A DNA stretch of 64,000 bases from Prevotellaceae bacterium UBA4332 (GCA_002394365.1 DGTQ01000011.1:75354-139353); one strand, 5' to 3'; positions 1-8,105 are shown, counted from the first letter of the stretch. Notes: generated by a model not told the origin, from the sequence alone. Translations and numbers: made by a program.

Positions 1-593
1 CGGCAAACATACTGAATAATGTGACTGACCGCTCGCTCGTGCTCTTCGACGAACTGGGACGTGGCACTTCCACCTACGACGGCATCTCCATAGCGTGGGC
101 TATAGTGGAGTATCTGCACGAGCACCGAGGCAGCAACGCCCGCACTCTCTTTGCCACCCACTACCACGAACTCAACGAGATGCAAAATCACTATGGTCGC
201 ATCAGGAATTTCAATGTGTCAGTGAAAGAAGTGGGAGGCAAGGTCATCTTCCTACGAAAACTCGTAGAGGGAGGCTCGGAGCACAGTTTCGGTATCCACG
301 TAGCACAACTTGCCGGCATGCCGCCAAGCATAATCAAGCGGGCAGGCGAGGTGCTCACAGCCCTCGAGAAGGAAGCCAGCGAGGTAGGCAGTGCAGGAAA
401 GAAGAAGACCGACCCCCACAAAGCCCTCAGTGAGATAGGACAGCCAGAGGGCACACAGCTCTCCTTCTACCAACTTGACGACCCTGTCCTCATGCAGGTA
501 AGAGACGAGATACTCGGCATCGACGTGAATAACCTTACTCCACTCGAAGCCCTCAACAAGCTCAACGAAATAAAGAAAATTGTAAAGGGATAA
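1..593 (+). CDS. mutS: DNA mismatch repair protein MutS, C-terminal part (5' end outside window)
   Basis: This is the end of MutS, the mismatch-recognition ATPase that starts methyl-independent mismatch repair on DNA. The frame is open from the left edge of the window, so the gene begins upstream. The first readable residues lead directly into the Walker B block LVLFDELGRGTSTYDG, followed by the conserved ATPase segment with FATHYHEL. The rest is the C-terminal helical tail, ending in a helix-rich segment (NKLNEIKKIVKG) as in other MutS proteins. The ATG-less GTG at 21 is an internal valine and not a start. A strong terminator follows 10 bases after the stop codon. Confidence 0.97.
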   Translation, partial: ANILNNVTDRSLVLFDELGRGTSTYDGISIAWAIVEYLHEHRGSNARTLFATHYHELNEMQNHYGRIRNFNVSVKEVGGKVIFLRKLVEGGSEHSFGIHVAQLAGMPPSIIKRAGEVLTALEKEASEVGSAGKKKTDPHKALSEIGQPEGTQLSFYQLDDPVLMQVRDEILGIDVNNLTPLEALNKLNEIKKIVKG

Positions 594-603
594 GAAAAAC
601 ACA

Positions 604-646
604 AACAACCCTATATGCTTTCACCGCATATAGGGTTGTTTTTTTT
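604..646 (+). terminator. Intrinsic terminator after mutS
   Basis: A perfect 15-bp inverted repeat (arms 604-618 and 626-640, arm sequence AACAACCCTATATGC) with a 7-nt loop is followed by six further T residues. This is a textbook rho-independent terminator placed immediately downstream of the mutS stop codon. It separates mutS from the convergent leuS gene. Confidence 0.95.
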
Positions 647-705
647 GGATTAAGGTTTTTGAATTAAAGATTAAGGCTTATTTCTTAACCCTTAACCTAT
701 AAACC

Positions 706-3579
706 TTACTTCACCACAATATTGATAATCTTGCCTGGCACCACGATGGTCTTGATGATTTGTTTGCCATCGGTGTACTTGGCTGTGCGCTCATCAGCGA
801 GGGCGAGCTTCTCCACATCGTCCTTGGAAGCATCAGCAGGCACCTGCATGGTAAAGCGCGTCTTGCCCGAGAACTGCACTGGCATGGTTATCTCTGAGTC
901 CTTCATCTTGCCCTCATCCCACTTAGGCCACTGGGCATCGAAGACGGAATAAGGTTTATTCCCTTCATCCTTATTCCAAAGCGTGTGCCACAGCTCCTCG
1001 GCAATGAACGGCGCAAACGGCGCGATGAGCACTGCGAGGTCTTTCAGGATAGCCTTGGAGTGACACTTCTGCAACTCGCCCACGGCTATCATGAAGGCAG
1101 AGATGGAGGTGTTGTAGGAGAACTGCTCTATGTCCTGCGTAACCTTCTTGATGAGCTTGTGCAGCGACTTCTCCTGCTCCGCCGTTGGAGCTTCGTCAGT
1201 AACGATGTAGTTGCCCTCACGGTCGTAGAACAAACCCCAGAGCTTCTTGAGGAAGCGGTGGCAGCCGTCGATGCCGTTGGTGTCCCATGGCTTTGACTGC
1301 TCCACTGGTCCGAGGAACATCTCATAGAGCCTCAGCGTGTCGGCACCGAATTTCTCTACTATCATGTCGGGGTTCACCACGTTGAACATGGACTTTGACA
1401 TCTTCTCGATGGCCCATCCGCAGACGTACTGCCCCTTATCGTTGAGAATAAACTCAGCATCGTTATACTCTGGTCGCCATGCCTTGAACGCCTCGATGTC
1501 GAGTATGTCGGCTGTGACGATGTTCACATCCACGTGAATAGGCGTAACATCATACTGGTCTTTCTTGTCGTAGGAAACGAAGGTGTTGGTGTCCTTTATG
1601 CGATATACAAAGTTTGACCTGCCCTGTATCATGCCCTGGTTGATGAGCTTCTGGAACGGCTCGTCCTTGCAGCTTACGCCGAGGTCGTAGAGGAACTTGC
1701 ACCAGAAGCGAGAATAGATAAGGTGGCCGGTGGCGTGCTCTGAACCGCCCACATAGAGGTCCACGTTCTGCCAGTAGTCGTCTGCCTCCCTGCTCACGAG
1801 AGCCTTGTCGTTGTGTGGGTCCATATAGCGCAGGTAGTAGGCTGATGAGCCAGCGAAGCCAGGCATGGTGTAAAGCTCGAGAGGGAAGACGGTCTTGTTG
1901 TCTATCTTTGAGTTCTCCACTATCTGCTTGTTCTCTTCGTCCCACGCCCACTTGGTGGCGTTGCCCAATGGCGGTTCGCCCGTCTCTGTAGGCAGGAACT
2001 TCTCCACCTGTGGCAGTTCTATCGGCAGACACTCCTCAGGTATCATCTGTGGTATGCCGTCCTTATAATATACTGGGAACGGCTCGCCCCAGTAGCGCTG
2101 GCGTGAGAAGATAGCATCCCTGAGACGGTAGTTTACTTTTATTCTGCCTATGTTGTGCTTCTTTACAAACTGCTTGGTAGCCTTGATGGCCTCTTTTACC
2201 GTGAGACCATTGAGGCAGAGAGTCTCGCCGTCGTATGCCACTGGTGTAGTGCCGGCTGCTGGTGAGTTGGTCACTATGCCCTCCTTGGCATCGTATGACT
2301 CCTCGCTTACGTCAGCCCCCTCAATAAGCGGAATGATGGGCAGGTTGAAGTGCTTGGCAAAGGCATAGTCGCGAGAATCGTGGGCTGGCACAGCCATGAT
2401 GGCACCTGTGCCGTAGCCTGCAAGCACGTATTCTGAAATCCATATAGGGTTCTTCTCGCCTGTGAATGGGTTGATGGCATAAGAGCCAGAGAAAACGCCC
2501 GTCACCTTATGGTCTATCTGACGCTCGCGCTCCGTTCTGCCTGCCACATATTTCAGGTATTTCTCTACCTCCTCCTTCTGCTCGGGGGTGGTGAGTTCCT
2601 TCACAAGGTCGCTCTCTGGAGCCAGCACCATGAAGGTAACGCCAAACATGGTATCGGCACGGGTAGTGAAGATGGTGAAGGATTTTTGGTTTGAGGTTTT
2701 GAGGTTTGAGGTCGCTTCGCTTTCAGGTGATATCACCTCAGAACCTGATACCTGAGCAACCTTAAACTCCACCTCGGTACCCTCTGACCTGCCTATCCAG
2801 TTCTTCTGTGTCTCCTTGATGGAGTCGCTCCAGTCTATCTGCTCCAGTCCGTCGAGCAGGCGCTGAGAGTAAGCAGAAACACGTAGGCACCACTGGCGCA
2901 TCTTCTTCTGCTCCACGGGGAAGCCGCCACGCACTGATACACCATCAACCACCTCGTCGTTGGCAAGCACGGTGCCCAGTCCAGCACACCAGTTTACCAT
3001 TGTCTCGCCCAGGAAGGCTATGCGGTAGTTCATGAGTTTCTCTGAACGTTCCTTCTCTGTCATCTGCTGCCATTCCTCTGTCTGCTCAAACTTCTTTATC
3101 AGTTTCTCGATAGGCTGAGCCTTCTGCGTTTCCTCGTCGAAGTAGCTGTTATACATCTTCTGGAACGCCCACTGTGTCCACTTATAGTAGCCAGGGTCGC
3201 AGGTGCGCACCTCACGGTCCCAGTCGAAGGAGAAGCCTATCTTGTCCAGCTGCTCACGATAGCGGTTTATATTGTCGTTGGTGGTCACCTCGGGATGCTG
3301 CCCCGTCTGTATGGCATACTGCTCGGCAGGCAGACCGTAGGCATCATAGCCCATAGGATTGAGCACGTTGAAGCCCTGCAGGCGCTTGTAGCGGGCATAG
3401 ATGTCGCTGGCTATGTAGCCGAGCGGATGTCCCACGTGCAGTCCCGCTCCTGATGGGTATGGGAACATATTGAGCACATAGAACTTTTTCCTGTCCTTGT
3501 CTTCTGTTACCCTGTAGGTCTGGTTCTCTTTCCAGTAGTTGAACCACCTCTTCTCGATGTCTCTGAAGTTGTATTCCAT
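706..3579 (-). CDS. leuS: Leucyl-tRNA synthetase
   Basis: Cytoplasmic class Ia synthetase that charges tRNA-Leu. The HIGH signature appears as HVGH (about residues 48-51) in the context PYPSGAGLHVGHPLGY. The KMSKS loop is intact near residue 725 (EKMSKSMFN). The editing domain motif TIFTTRADTMFGVTF is present. I place the start at the ATG at 3579 (MEYNFRDIEKRW), not at the longer frame start at 3678. The longer frame would run through the TAnnTTTG promoter element at 3616-3623. The protein is about 957 residues, somewhat longer than usual, partly because about 25 residues around 274-299 (GSEVISPESEATS...) are encoded by a dispersed repeat just before the editing-domain strand FTIFTTRAD. Confidence 0.97.
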   Translation of the reverse strand: MEYNFRDIEKRWFNYWKENQTYRVTEDKDRKKFYVLNMFPYPSGAGLHVGHPLGYIASDIYARYKRLQGFNVLNPMGYDAYGLPAEQYAIQTGQHPEVTTNDNINRYREQLDKIGFSFDWDREVRTCDPGYYKWTQWAFQKMYNSYFDEETQKAQPIEKLIKKFEQTEEWQQMTEKERSEKLMNYRIAFLGETMVNWCAGLGTVLANDEVVDGVSVRGGFPVEQKKMRQWCLRVSAYSQRLLDGLEQIDWSDSIKETQKNWIGRSEGTEVEFKVAQVSGSEVISPESEATSNLKTSNQKSFTIFTTRADTMFGVTFMVLAPESDLVKELTTPEQKEEVEKYLKYVAGRTERERQIDHKVTGVFSGSYAINPFTGEKNPIWISEYVLAGYGTGAIMAVPAHDSRDYAFAKHFNLPIIPLIEGADVSEESYDAKEGIVTNSPAAGTTPVAYDGETLCLNGLTVKEAIKATKQFVKKHNIGRIKVNYRLRDAIFSRQRYWGEPFPVYYKDGIPQMIPEECLPIELPQVEKFLPTETGEPPLGNATKWAWDEENKQIVENSKIDNKTVFPLELYTMPGFAGSSAYYLRYMDPHNDKALVSREADDYWQNVDLYVGGSEHATGHLIYSRFWCKFLYDLGVSCKDEPFQKLINQGMIQGRSNFVYRIKDTNTFVSYDKKDQYDVTPIHVDVNIVTADILDIEAFKAWRPEYNDAEFILNDKGQYVCGWAIEKMSKSMFNVVNPDMIVEKFGADTLRLYEMFLGPVEQSKPWDTNGIDGCHRFLKKLWGLFYDREGNYIVTDEAPTAEQEKSLHKLIKKVTQDIEQFSYNTSISAFMIAVGELQKCHSKAILKDLAVLIAPFAPFIAEELWHTLWNKDEGNKPYSVFDAQWPKWDEGKMKDSEITMPVQFSGKTRFTMQVPADASKDDVEKLALADERTAKYTDGKQIIKTIVVPGKIINIVVK
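2683..2757. repeat. In-frame dispersed repeat inside leuS
   Basis: On the + strand this segment carries GGTTTGAGGTTTTGAGG followed by a self-complementary core, TTCAGGTGATATCACCTCAG. It interrupts the editing domain of LeuS between EVEFK and FTIFTTRAD, which are adjacent or nearly so in the family as I remember it. The inserted residues are Ser, Glu, Thr and Asn rich and low in hydrophobic residues, as expected of a tolerated surface loop. Confidence 0.7.
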
Positions 3580-3615
3580 TGTAGTATTTACTATCTTGCA
3601 GTTTTTATTTCCATG

Positions 3616-3623
3616 CAAAGGTA
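3616..3623 (-). promoter_or_regulatory. leuS promoter, -7 element
   Basis: The minus strand reads TACCTTTG, a match to the Bacteroidota -7 consensus TAnnTTTG, about 37 nt upstream of the chosen leuS ATG. No TTTG lies at the usual 19-21 nt spacing, so only the -7 box is supported. Confidence 0.6.
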
Positions 3624-3655
3624 CTAAAAAAGTTGGAATATCCTCTCGTTTATAC

Positions 3656-3689
3656 AAAAAAAATTCCGCAGTAATCACTACTACGGAAT
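3656..3689 (-). terminator. Intrinsic terminator of the small secreted peptide gene
   Basis: Read on the minus strand, ATTCCGTAGTA pairs with TACTGCGGAAT (one G-U pair) around a short loop, followed by a run of T residues. It lies just downstream of the stop codon at 3741 and upstream of the leuS promoter, so it isolates the two minus-strand units. Confidence 0.85.
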
Positions 3690-3740
3690 CACATTTCTTA
3701 CAAACAATTACTTAAAATCTAACCCAATCAAAACTTATGT

Positions 3741-3989
3741 CTAAAACCTATGTCTCCATGAACCAGTATTGTTATACACTATAACTGTAGGACGATGATG
3801 GCGTGGTGGCACTGGTCTTGCGTGATGACGTCCTGGAGCAGGACGATGTGCGTAAGCTCTGCATGGTCTGTCAGCCACCTTTACTACTACCACCTGTGGA
3901 CGGTTGTCTATATGCTTTTTGTTGTTCTTTGCGCTGACCGTCATGGTCATCATCATCAACATCATTGTTACGTAGATAATCTTTTTCAT
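3741..3989 (-). CDS. Small secreted His/Arg/Pro-rich peptide, unknown function
   Basis: An 82-residue protein that I do not recognise. The N-terminus (MKKIIYVTMMLMMMTMTVSA) is a clear Sec signal peptide with an unusually Met-rich core. The mature part is about 60 residues, very basic, with clusters of His, Arg and Pro (for example RPAPGRHHARPVPPRHHRP). The composition would allow metal or nucleic acid/polyanion binding, but that is inference. The gene stands alone with its own strong promoter, a perfect AGGAGG ribosome site 7 nt upstream (3997-4003), and a terminator. These three signals support a real, well-expressed gene despite its small size. Confidence 0.75.
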   Translation of the reverse strand: MKKIIYVTMMLMMMTMTVSAKNNKKHIDNRPQVVVVKVADRPCRAYAHRPAPGRHHARPVPPRHHRPTVIVYNNTGSWRHRF

Positions 3990-3996
3990 TTTTTAT

Positions 3997-4003
3997 CCTC
4001 CTG
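3997..4003 (-). promoter_or_regulatory. Unusually strong Shine-Dalgarno (CAGGAGG)
   Basis: The minus strand reads CAGGAGG seven bases before the ATG at 3989. Strong Shine-Dalgarno sites are uncommon in Bacteroidota, where most genes use AT-rich leaders, and I see none comparable elsewhere in this window. Confidence 0.7.
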
Positions 4004-4084
4004 ATTTTTTAGTTTAACCTAAACTCTTTACTCTTTATACTTTATTCTTTACTCTTTATACTTTACTATTCATTTTTTCTGTTG

Positions 4085-4115
4085 CAAAGATACTGCGAGT
4101 TTCACAACCTGCAAA
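4085..4115 (-). promoter_or_regulatory. Promoter of the small secreted peptide gene
   Basis: The minus strand shows TTTG (4112-4115), a 19-nt spacer and TATCTTTG (4085-4092), matching both elements of the primary Bacteroidota sigma consensus. The transcript would have a leader of roughly 90 nt. Confidence 0.85.
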
Positions 4116-4196
4116 AGTATTATTTCTAAACAGAGGGGGTATTTTCCCTAAACCGAGAGAGGGAAAATCCTACACACGGTTTATGTCGTAAAGTTT

Positions 4197-4228
4197 TTTG
4201 GAGGTTTGAAAAATAATTAGTAACTTTG
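4197..4228 (+). promoter_or_regulatory. Promoter of aminopeptidase P gene
   Basis: TTTG (4197-4200), 20-nt spacer, TAACTTTG (4221-4228). The ATG at 4267 follows with a leader of about 30 nt. Confidence 0.85.
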
Positions 4229-4266
4229 CCGTTATTACCAAATAAACACATCATACATTTTTCATC

Positions 4267-6237
4267 ATGACTAACAAAGACATTCTGGAACAGGTGCGCA
4301 GCAAGATGCGCACAGAAAAGATAGATGCTGTGATTTTTCCTACCAGCGACCCTCACAACAGTGAATACCTGCCTGAGCACTGGCAGACGAGACGATGGAT
4401 AACTGGCTTTACGGGTAGCGCCGGTACTGCCGTAGTGACGCTCGACGAAGCTGCCCTGTGGACAGACTCACGATATTTCCTGCAGGCAGAACAGCAACTC
4501 GCAATGCACAGTTCTTCGAGCGTAATCGGACGCACCACTGGTGCTACGCTTGCAGAGCAAGAAGCTCTCAGGCAAGCAGAGCTCGGAGCACAGTCTATCA
4601 AACCTCAAACGTTCGTTCTCATGCGAGAAGGCGTGGAGGGTACACCCACCATCACGGAGTGGCTCCTGAGAAAACTGTCGGCATCCAACGGAAGGGTGGT
4701 AGCTGCCCACGGTATGGTAATGAACTACAGCACTGTGAAGGCTCTCGAGGGAGCACTGAGAAGGATTGGCGTAAGTGTGCGCACTGACATCGACATAGCT
4801 GACGGACTATGGCGTGAGCGTCCTGCCCTGCCTGCCAAACCTGTGTATGCCGTAGGAAAAGAATGGATAGGAGAGAGCGTGGAGAGCAAGTTGGGGCGCA
4901 TAAGGGAAGTGATGAAAAGGGAGCATTGCGATGCTCACGTCATAACCGACCTTATGGGCATAGCATGGACACTGAACCTGAGGGGTGACGACGTGAAGAT
5001 GACACCCGTCTTCATGAGTTACCTGCTTATAACGCTCGATGATGCTACGCTGTTTGCCAATGGTGCGCTCAGCGAGGAAGCAAGTGCCATGCTAAGGGAG
5101 GCTGACGTAAAAGTAAAGCCATACGAAGACTTCACCAGCGAGGTAGCCCAGCTCGACGGCAGAGTGCTCATAGACCCCGCCACGACCAATTATACCGTGT
5201 TCAGCAAGTGCAAGGAGCATGCCATAGAGGGCGAAAGCCCTGTGACAGGCTTTAAGGCAGTGAAGAACGCGAGAGAGATAGAAGGCTTTCGTCAGGCCAT
5301 GCTCTATGACGGCGTGGCTATGGTAAAATTCCTCAGGTGGTTGAAACCCGCCGTAGAGCAGGGTGGAGAGACAGAGATAAGCGTGGCAGACAAACTGGAG
5401 GAACTGAGGAGGGAGAACGAGCACTGCCTTGACCTGTCGTTCAGCACCATCTGCGGGTATAACGAGCATGGTGCCATAGTACACTACAGCGCTACGCCAG
5501 AAACCAATGCAGAACTGAAGCCCGCAGGACTGGTGCTTATAGATAGCGGAGCACAATATGATTGCGGCACCACAGACATAACGCGCACGATAGCCCTCGG
5601 CCCCGTGACGGAGGAGATGAAGCGTGCCTACACCTGCGTGCTGAAGGCCAACATAGCCCTTGCCACCACCCCATTCCCTGACGGCACCAACGGCACGCAG
5701 ATAGATGCTCTGGCACGTGCCGAGGTATGGAGAGGAGGCTACAACTACCTGCATGGCACAGGTCACGGCGTAGGCTGGCGCCTGTGCGTGCATGAAGGTC
5801 CCCATGCCATACGCATGGACTGGCGTCCTGCCCCACTGCGTCCAGGCATGGTGGTGACAGACGAGCCAGGCATATACCTTGAAGGACAGTTTGGCATCAG
5901 GACAGAAAACGTGATGGTGGTTACCCCAGTTCACAGTTCACAGTTCTTGCGCTCCAGTAGGTGCTCAGGCGAGCAGAGCTCGGAGCATAGTTCGAATCAT
6001 TCAACCAACAGCCTCAAAACTGTGAACTGTGAACTATGCACTATGAACTGTCTTACCCCCCTCACCCTCTGCCCTATCGACACCACACCGATAGACAAGA
6101 GTCTGCTCACCACAGCCGAAGTGGAGTGGCTCAACCAATACCACAAGATGGTACACGATGCCCTGCTTCCCCTCCTATCCGACGCTCAGGACCGCCAATG
6201 GCTTACAGAGGCTACACAGCCCCTCTCCTCTCGCTAA
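4267..6237 (+). CDS. pepP: Xaa-Pro aminopeptidase (aminopeptidase P, M24 family)
   Basis: Metal-dependent peptidase that removes N-terminal residues preceding proline. The N-terminal creatinase-like domain begins with DAVIFPTSDPHNSEYL and WITGFTGSAGTAVV. The C-terminal pita-bread domain has all expected metal ligands: IDSGAQYDCGTTDITRT (about residues 424-440), HGTGHGVGW (about 497), DEPGIYLEG (about 532) and RTENVMVV (about 545). The protein is 656 residues, against roughly 590-600 expected. The extra length is explained by two in-frame repeat-derived segments: about residues 80-115 after QAEQQL, and about 554-595 after RTENVMVV. The last metal ligand lies upstream of the second insertion, so activity may survive. 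The gene is monocistronic, with its own promoter. Confidence 0.93.
   Translation: MTNKDILEQVRSKMRTEKIDAVIFPTSDPHNSEYLPEHWQTRRWITGFTGSAGTAVVTLDEAALWTDSRYFLQAEQQLAMHSSSSVIGRTTGATLAEQEALRQAELGAQSIKPQTFVLMREGVEGTPTITEWLLRKLSASNGRVVAAHGMVMNYSTVKALEGALRRIGVSVRTDIDIADGLWRERPALPAKPVYAVGKEWIGESVESKLGRIREVMKREHCDAHVITDLMGIAWTLNLRGDDVKMTPVFMSYLLITLDDATLFANGALSEEASAMLREADVKVKPYEDFTSEVAQLDGRVLIDPATTNYTVFSKCKEHAIEGESPVTGFKAVKNAREIEGFRQAMLYDGVAMVKFLRWLKPAVEQGGETEISVADKLEELRRENEHCLDLSFSTICGYNEHGAIVHYSATPETNAELKPAGLVLIDSGAQYDCGTTDITRTIALGPVTEEMKRAYTCVLKANIALATTPFPDGTNGTQIDALARAEVWRGGYNYLHGTGHGVGWRLCVHEGPHAIRMDWRPAPLRPGMVVTDEPGIYLEGQFGIRTENVMVVTPVHSSQFLRSSRCSGEQSSEHSSNHSTNSLKTVNCELCTMNCLTPLTLCPIDTTPIDKSLLTTAEVEWLNQYHKMVHDALLPLLSDAQDRQWLTEATQPLSSR
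4507..4611. repeat. First in-frame dispersed repeat in pepP
   Basis: The core at 4549-4591 contains GCTCTCAGGCAAGCAGAGCTC and a trailing GGAGC. These are near-identical to the family copies at 5946 and 6446, flanked by CACAGTTCTTCGAGC on the left. It encodes an Ala/Glu/Ser-rich stretch (ATLAEQEALRQAELGAQ) between the conserved AMP_N strand and EGTPTITEWL. Confidence 0.6.
5928..6051. repeat. Second in-frame dispersed repeat in pepP, composite
   Basis: A 39-bp GC-rich core (5946-5984, starting CTTGCGCTCCAGTAGG) lies between arms of the other repeat type: AGTTCACAGTTCACAG on the left and its complement CTGTGAACTGTGAACT on the right. The whole forms a long inverted-repeat-flanked block. It reads through as about 41 residues rich in Ser, Asn and Cys (SSQFLRSSRCSGEQSS...). 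Confidence 0.85.
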
Positions 6238-6378
6238 CGATACACCATAAGCATCATATTGCATAGCCAGTATTTTATATGGCAAAACTCTCCAAACCGC
6301 TAAATTTACCATAAATTTGGCGGTTTGAAATCATGTAATTTCTCTCTTCCTTCTTTCTATACATTTTTCTACTGCATA

Positions 6379-6516
6379 GCTTCTATGTGCAGAAGGGCTG
6401 CTTCTACATGCAGAAGCAGTGGTTCTACATGCAGAGGCAATGGCTCTTGCGCTCCAGTAGGTGCTCAGGCGAGCAGAGCTCGGAACTACGTGCAGAAGCA
6501 GTGGTTCTGCACGTAA
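6379..6516. repeat. 21-bp tandem array with palindromic core
   Basis: Units of 21 bp start at 6379, 6400 and 6421, and continue after an insertion at 6444-6485 up to about 6516. Each unit centres on an inverted repeat such as TTCTACATGCAGAA, and the last two together form ACGTGCAGAA-GCAGTGG-TTCTGCACGT. I see no gene in this intergenic stretch (6238-6690). The small open frames over it have no start signals and follow the repeat. Confidence 0.8.
6444..6485. repeat. 42-bp dispersed element inserted in the 21-bp array
   Basis: The fourth array unit starts GG and then resumes as CTACGTGCAGAAGCAGT after about 42 foreign bases. Those bases match the core of the copy in pepP (CTTGCGCTCCAGTAGG, then GTGCTCAGGCGAGCAGAGC and TCGGA). 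This gives nearly clean element boundaries. Confidence 0.8.
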
Positions 6517-6563
6517 ATTTTCCCAAGTTGGAAAATATTCCAAAATTACTAATTCATAATTCC

Positions 6564-6655
6564 TCATTCTTCGAGCAAAGCTCTCAGGCGTTTCTGCTCC
6601 CCGAAAAACGGGGAGACCGAGAGGGGTGTAAAGACTATTGACAAGCTCGGAGTTC
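6564..6655. repeat. Composite intergenic dispersed repeat
   Basis: Contains CTTCGAGCAAAGCTCTCAGG, a hairpin CCCCGAAAAACGGGG, GAGAGGGGTGTAAAGACT and AAGCTCGGAGT. The same parts in the same order recur at 27091-27245. Confidence 0.75.
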
Positions 6656-6661
6656 TAATTA

Positions 6662-6685
6662 CACGAAAAAATATTTATTTTCGTG
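6662..6685. other. Hairpin at the left border of the VapE unit
   Basis: CACGAAAA (6662-6669) and TTTTCGTG (6678-6685) form an 8-bp stem immediately outside the left terminal inverted repeat. It has no counterpart outside the right repeat, so it is probably host sequence. It could act as a weak terminator. Confidence 0.45.
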
Positions 6686-6689
6686 CCTA

Positions 6690-6771
6690 ACCTCACTTAC
6701 TCTTCGGAACTCCGCATGAATACTGGGATAAAGCAAGTGACCTATCTTTGAGATAGGTCACTTAAAGGTCA
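6690..6771 (+). repeat. Left terminal inverted repeat of the VapE unit
   Basis: Order from the outside: ACCTCACTTA, TTCGGAACTCCGCATG, ATACTGGG, then hairpin AAGTGACCTATCT / AGATAGGTCACTT (6735-6747 and 6751-6763, loop TTG). Two further AGGTCACT copies follow at 6766 and 6777. Confidence 0.85.
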
Positions 6772-6806
6772 CTTAGAGGTCACTCAAACCTCACTTGAGC
6801 TTTTCA

Positions 6807-8021
6807 TCATGCCACCATCAGAGGGATAACTTTATAGTGAGGCACATGCCCGCAATCAGAACTTTCATACCCCAGAGCCCTCATTGCCTTGCCCAGACAG
6901 ATTTTGTTGCTGTGGGTATTTTTCACTGTAGGAAATTCCTTTGCTATCACCTCTATCAGGTTGCTGCAGTTCATGGAATGTGGCATTTCCCCCTCTTTAG
7001 GCTTGCGGAAGCAGATGCCTATCATGTCTGCCATATCCTTCTTCTCCATATAGCCTACATTGAGCTGCTGGATGCGAGCCACCTCGTCATTGTTAAACCA
7101 ATAAGGGGCTTTCTGCTCGTTCAGTTCATAGAGAACCTGCGCATACAGCTGTCCGTAGTCTATGTCCCCTGTGTTGTCGATATACTGCCCCTTGGGTATG
7201 GTGATGCAGATGTATCGACGCGAACCTGTGGCATCAGTCAGAGGATGAGGATTGTTGGTTGTGGCAACAAAGGAAGCATAGCGTAGCCTGTCTTCCTGCG
7301 AAGCCCCGTAGATAGGACGCCCATTCACCTTATTCTTAGATAAGGTCTGCTTCAGAGCCGCATGCTGGGAGGGTCGGATAGCCTCGAGCTCGTCGAGGTT
7401 CACCAGCAGATTGTTGGTCAGTGCCATCTCTTTGTCGAATTTGTTCGACAGGTTGAGGTGGTCAAGATAATACTGCCTCAGCAGGGGTGGCAGCAGTCTC
7501 ACCACAAAGGTGGTCTTGCCACAGCCTTGTGCTCCGATGAGCGTTGGCACGCACTCGTTGCCGTGAATAGCATCCATCTGCAACCAGTGAGCCACCATCG
7601 AGCGCATCCAGGTAGCGAGATAGCCTCCGAGTTCGGAATCCACACCAGGCAGACGATTGAAGAGTCTCCCCACATGGTTCTGTCCATCCCACTTAGGCAA
7701 CTTGCCGAGGTAGTCGGCTATAGGGTTGAACCTCTCCACCTCGTTGGAGCCTACAAACTCCATAATGTCGGCTTTGGGCGAACCCGATTCACATACCTGC
7801 AAGCGCTTGGCTTTGATGATGATACTGTTGAGGTCTTCCTGAGTAAGTGTTCTCCACTCTGGCTTGCTCTCTTCAGCACGCTTGATTGAATACTCTACCT
7901 TCCCATTCAGCACATTGCGACGGAAAAGGTAATTTTCATGCAGAAACAACTCTACTGCGAGCTGCTCTGTTGCTGGCGCATTTTTTGCGCCAGTTTCTGT
8001 TTTGATAATGTTTTGGTTCAT
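6807..8021 (-). CDS. VapE-family P-loop ATPase (virulence-associated protein E, DUF3874-like C-terminus)
   Basis: A 404-residue protein of the VapE family. These are D5-like/superfamily 3-type helicase ATPases found in phage satellites and Bacteroidota mobile regions. Walker A is GAQGCGKTT (about 163-171), Walker B is LLVNLDELEAI (about 205-215), and the downstream sensor block is ATTNNPHPLTDATGSRRY (about 253-270). The C-terminal ~90 residues (ending CGHVPHYKVIPL) resemble the DUF3874 tail of the Bacteroidales VapE group. The N-terminal ~100 residues lack a primase domain I can recognise. The start at 8021 gives a leader of about 80 nt from the promoter at 8106-8137. Being bounded by inverted repeats is the unusual feature. 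A role in replicating the unit is inferred from family membership only. Confidence 0.88.
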   Translation of the reverse strand: MNQNIIKTETGAKNAPATEQLAVELFLHENYLFRRNVLNGKVEYSIKRAEESKPEWRTLTQEDLNSIIIKAKRLQVCESGSPKADIMEFVGSNEVERFNPIADYLGKLPKWDGQNHVGRLFNRLPGVDSELGGYLATWMRSMVAHWLQMDAIHGNECVPTLIGAQGCGKTTFVVRLLPPLLRQYYLDHLNLSNKFDKEMALTNNLLVNLDELEAIRPSQHAALKQTLSKNKVNGRPIYGASQEDRLRYASFVATTNNPHPLTDATGSRRYICITIPKGQYIDNTGDIDYGQLYAQVLYELNEQKAPYWFNNDEVARIQQLNVGYMEKKDMADMIGICFRKPKEGEMPHSMNCSNLIEVIAKEFPTVKNTHSNKICLGKAMRALGYESSDCGHVPHYKVIPLMVA

Positions 8022-8105
8022 AATGGTAAAAAGATTAACTAAGGCAATTATTGTAGACGTCTTTCAGAACTTTGCATAATTACAGAATCACTTCTGTTAT
8101 ACTTG

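Noticed and set aside
3579..3678. N-terminal extension of LeuS by 33 codons
   Set aside because: The extension contains the promoter box at 3616-3623, and LeuS proteins typically begin MEYNFxxIEKxW.
5092..5934. 280-codon open frame on the minus strand, antisense to pepP
   Set aside because: It mirrors the conserved M24 catalytic domain, has no protein-like motif and no promoter or ribosome site. It results from the GC-rich codon pattern of pepP.
6325..6641. Small Cys/Ser-rich open frames over the 21-bp array
   Set aside because: They follow the repeat periodicity (21 is a multiple of three), so openness is expected by chance. No ribosome site or promoter.
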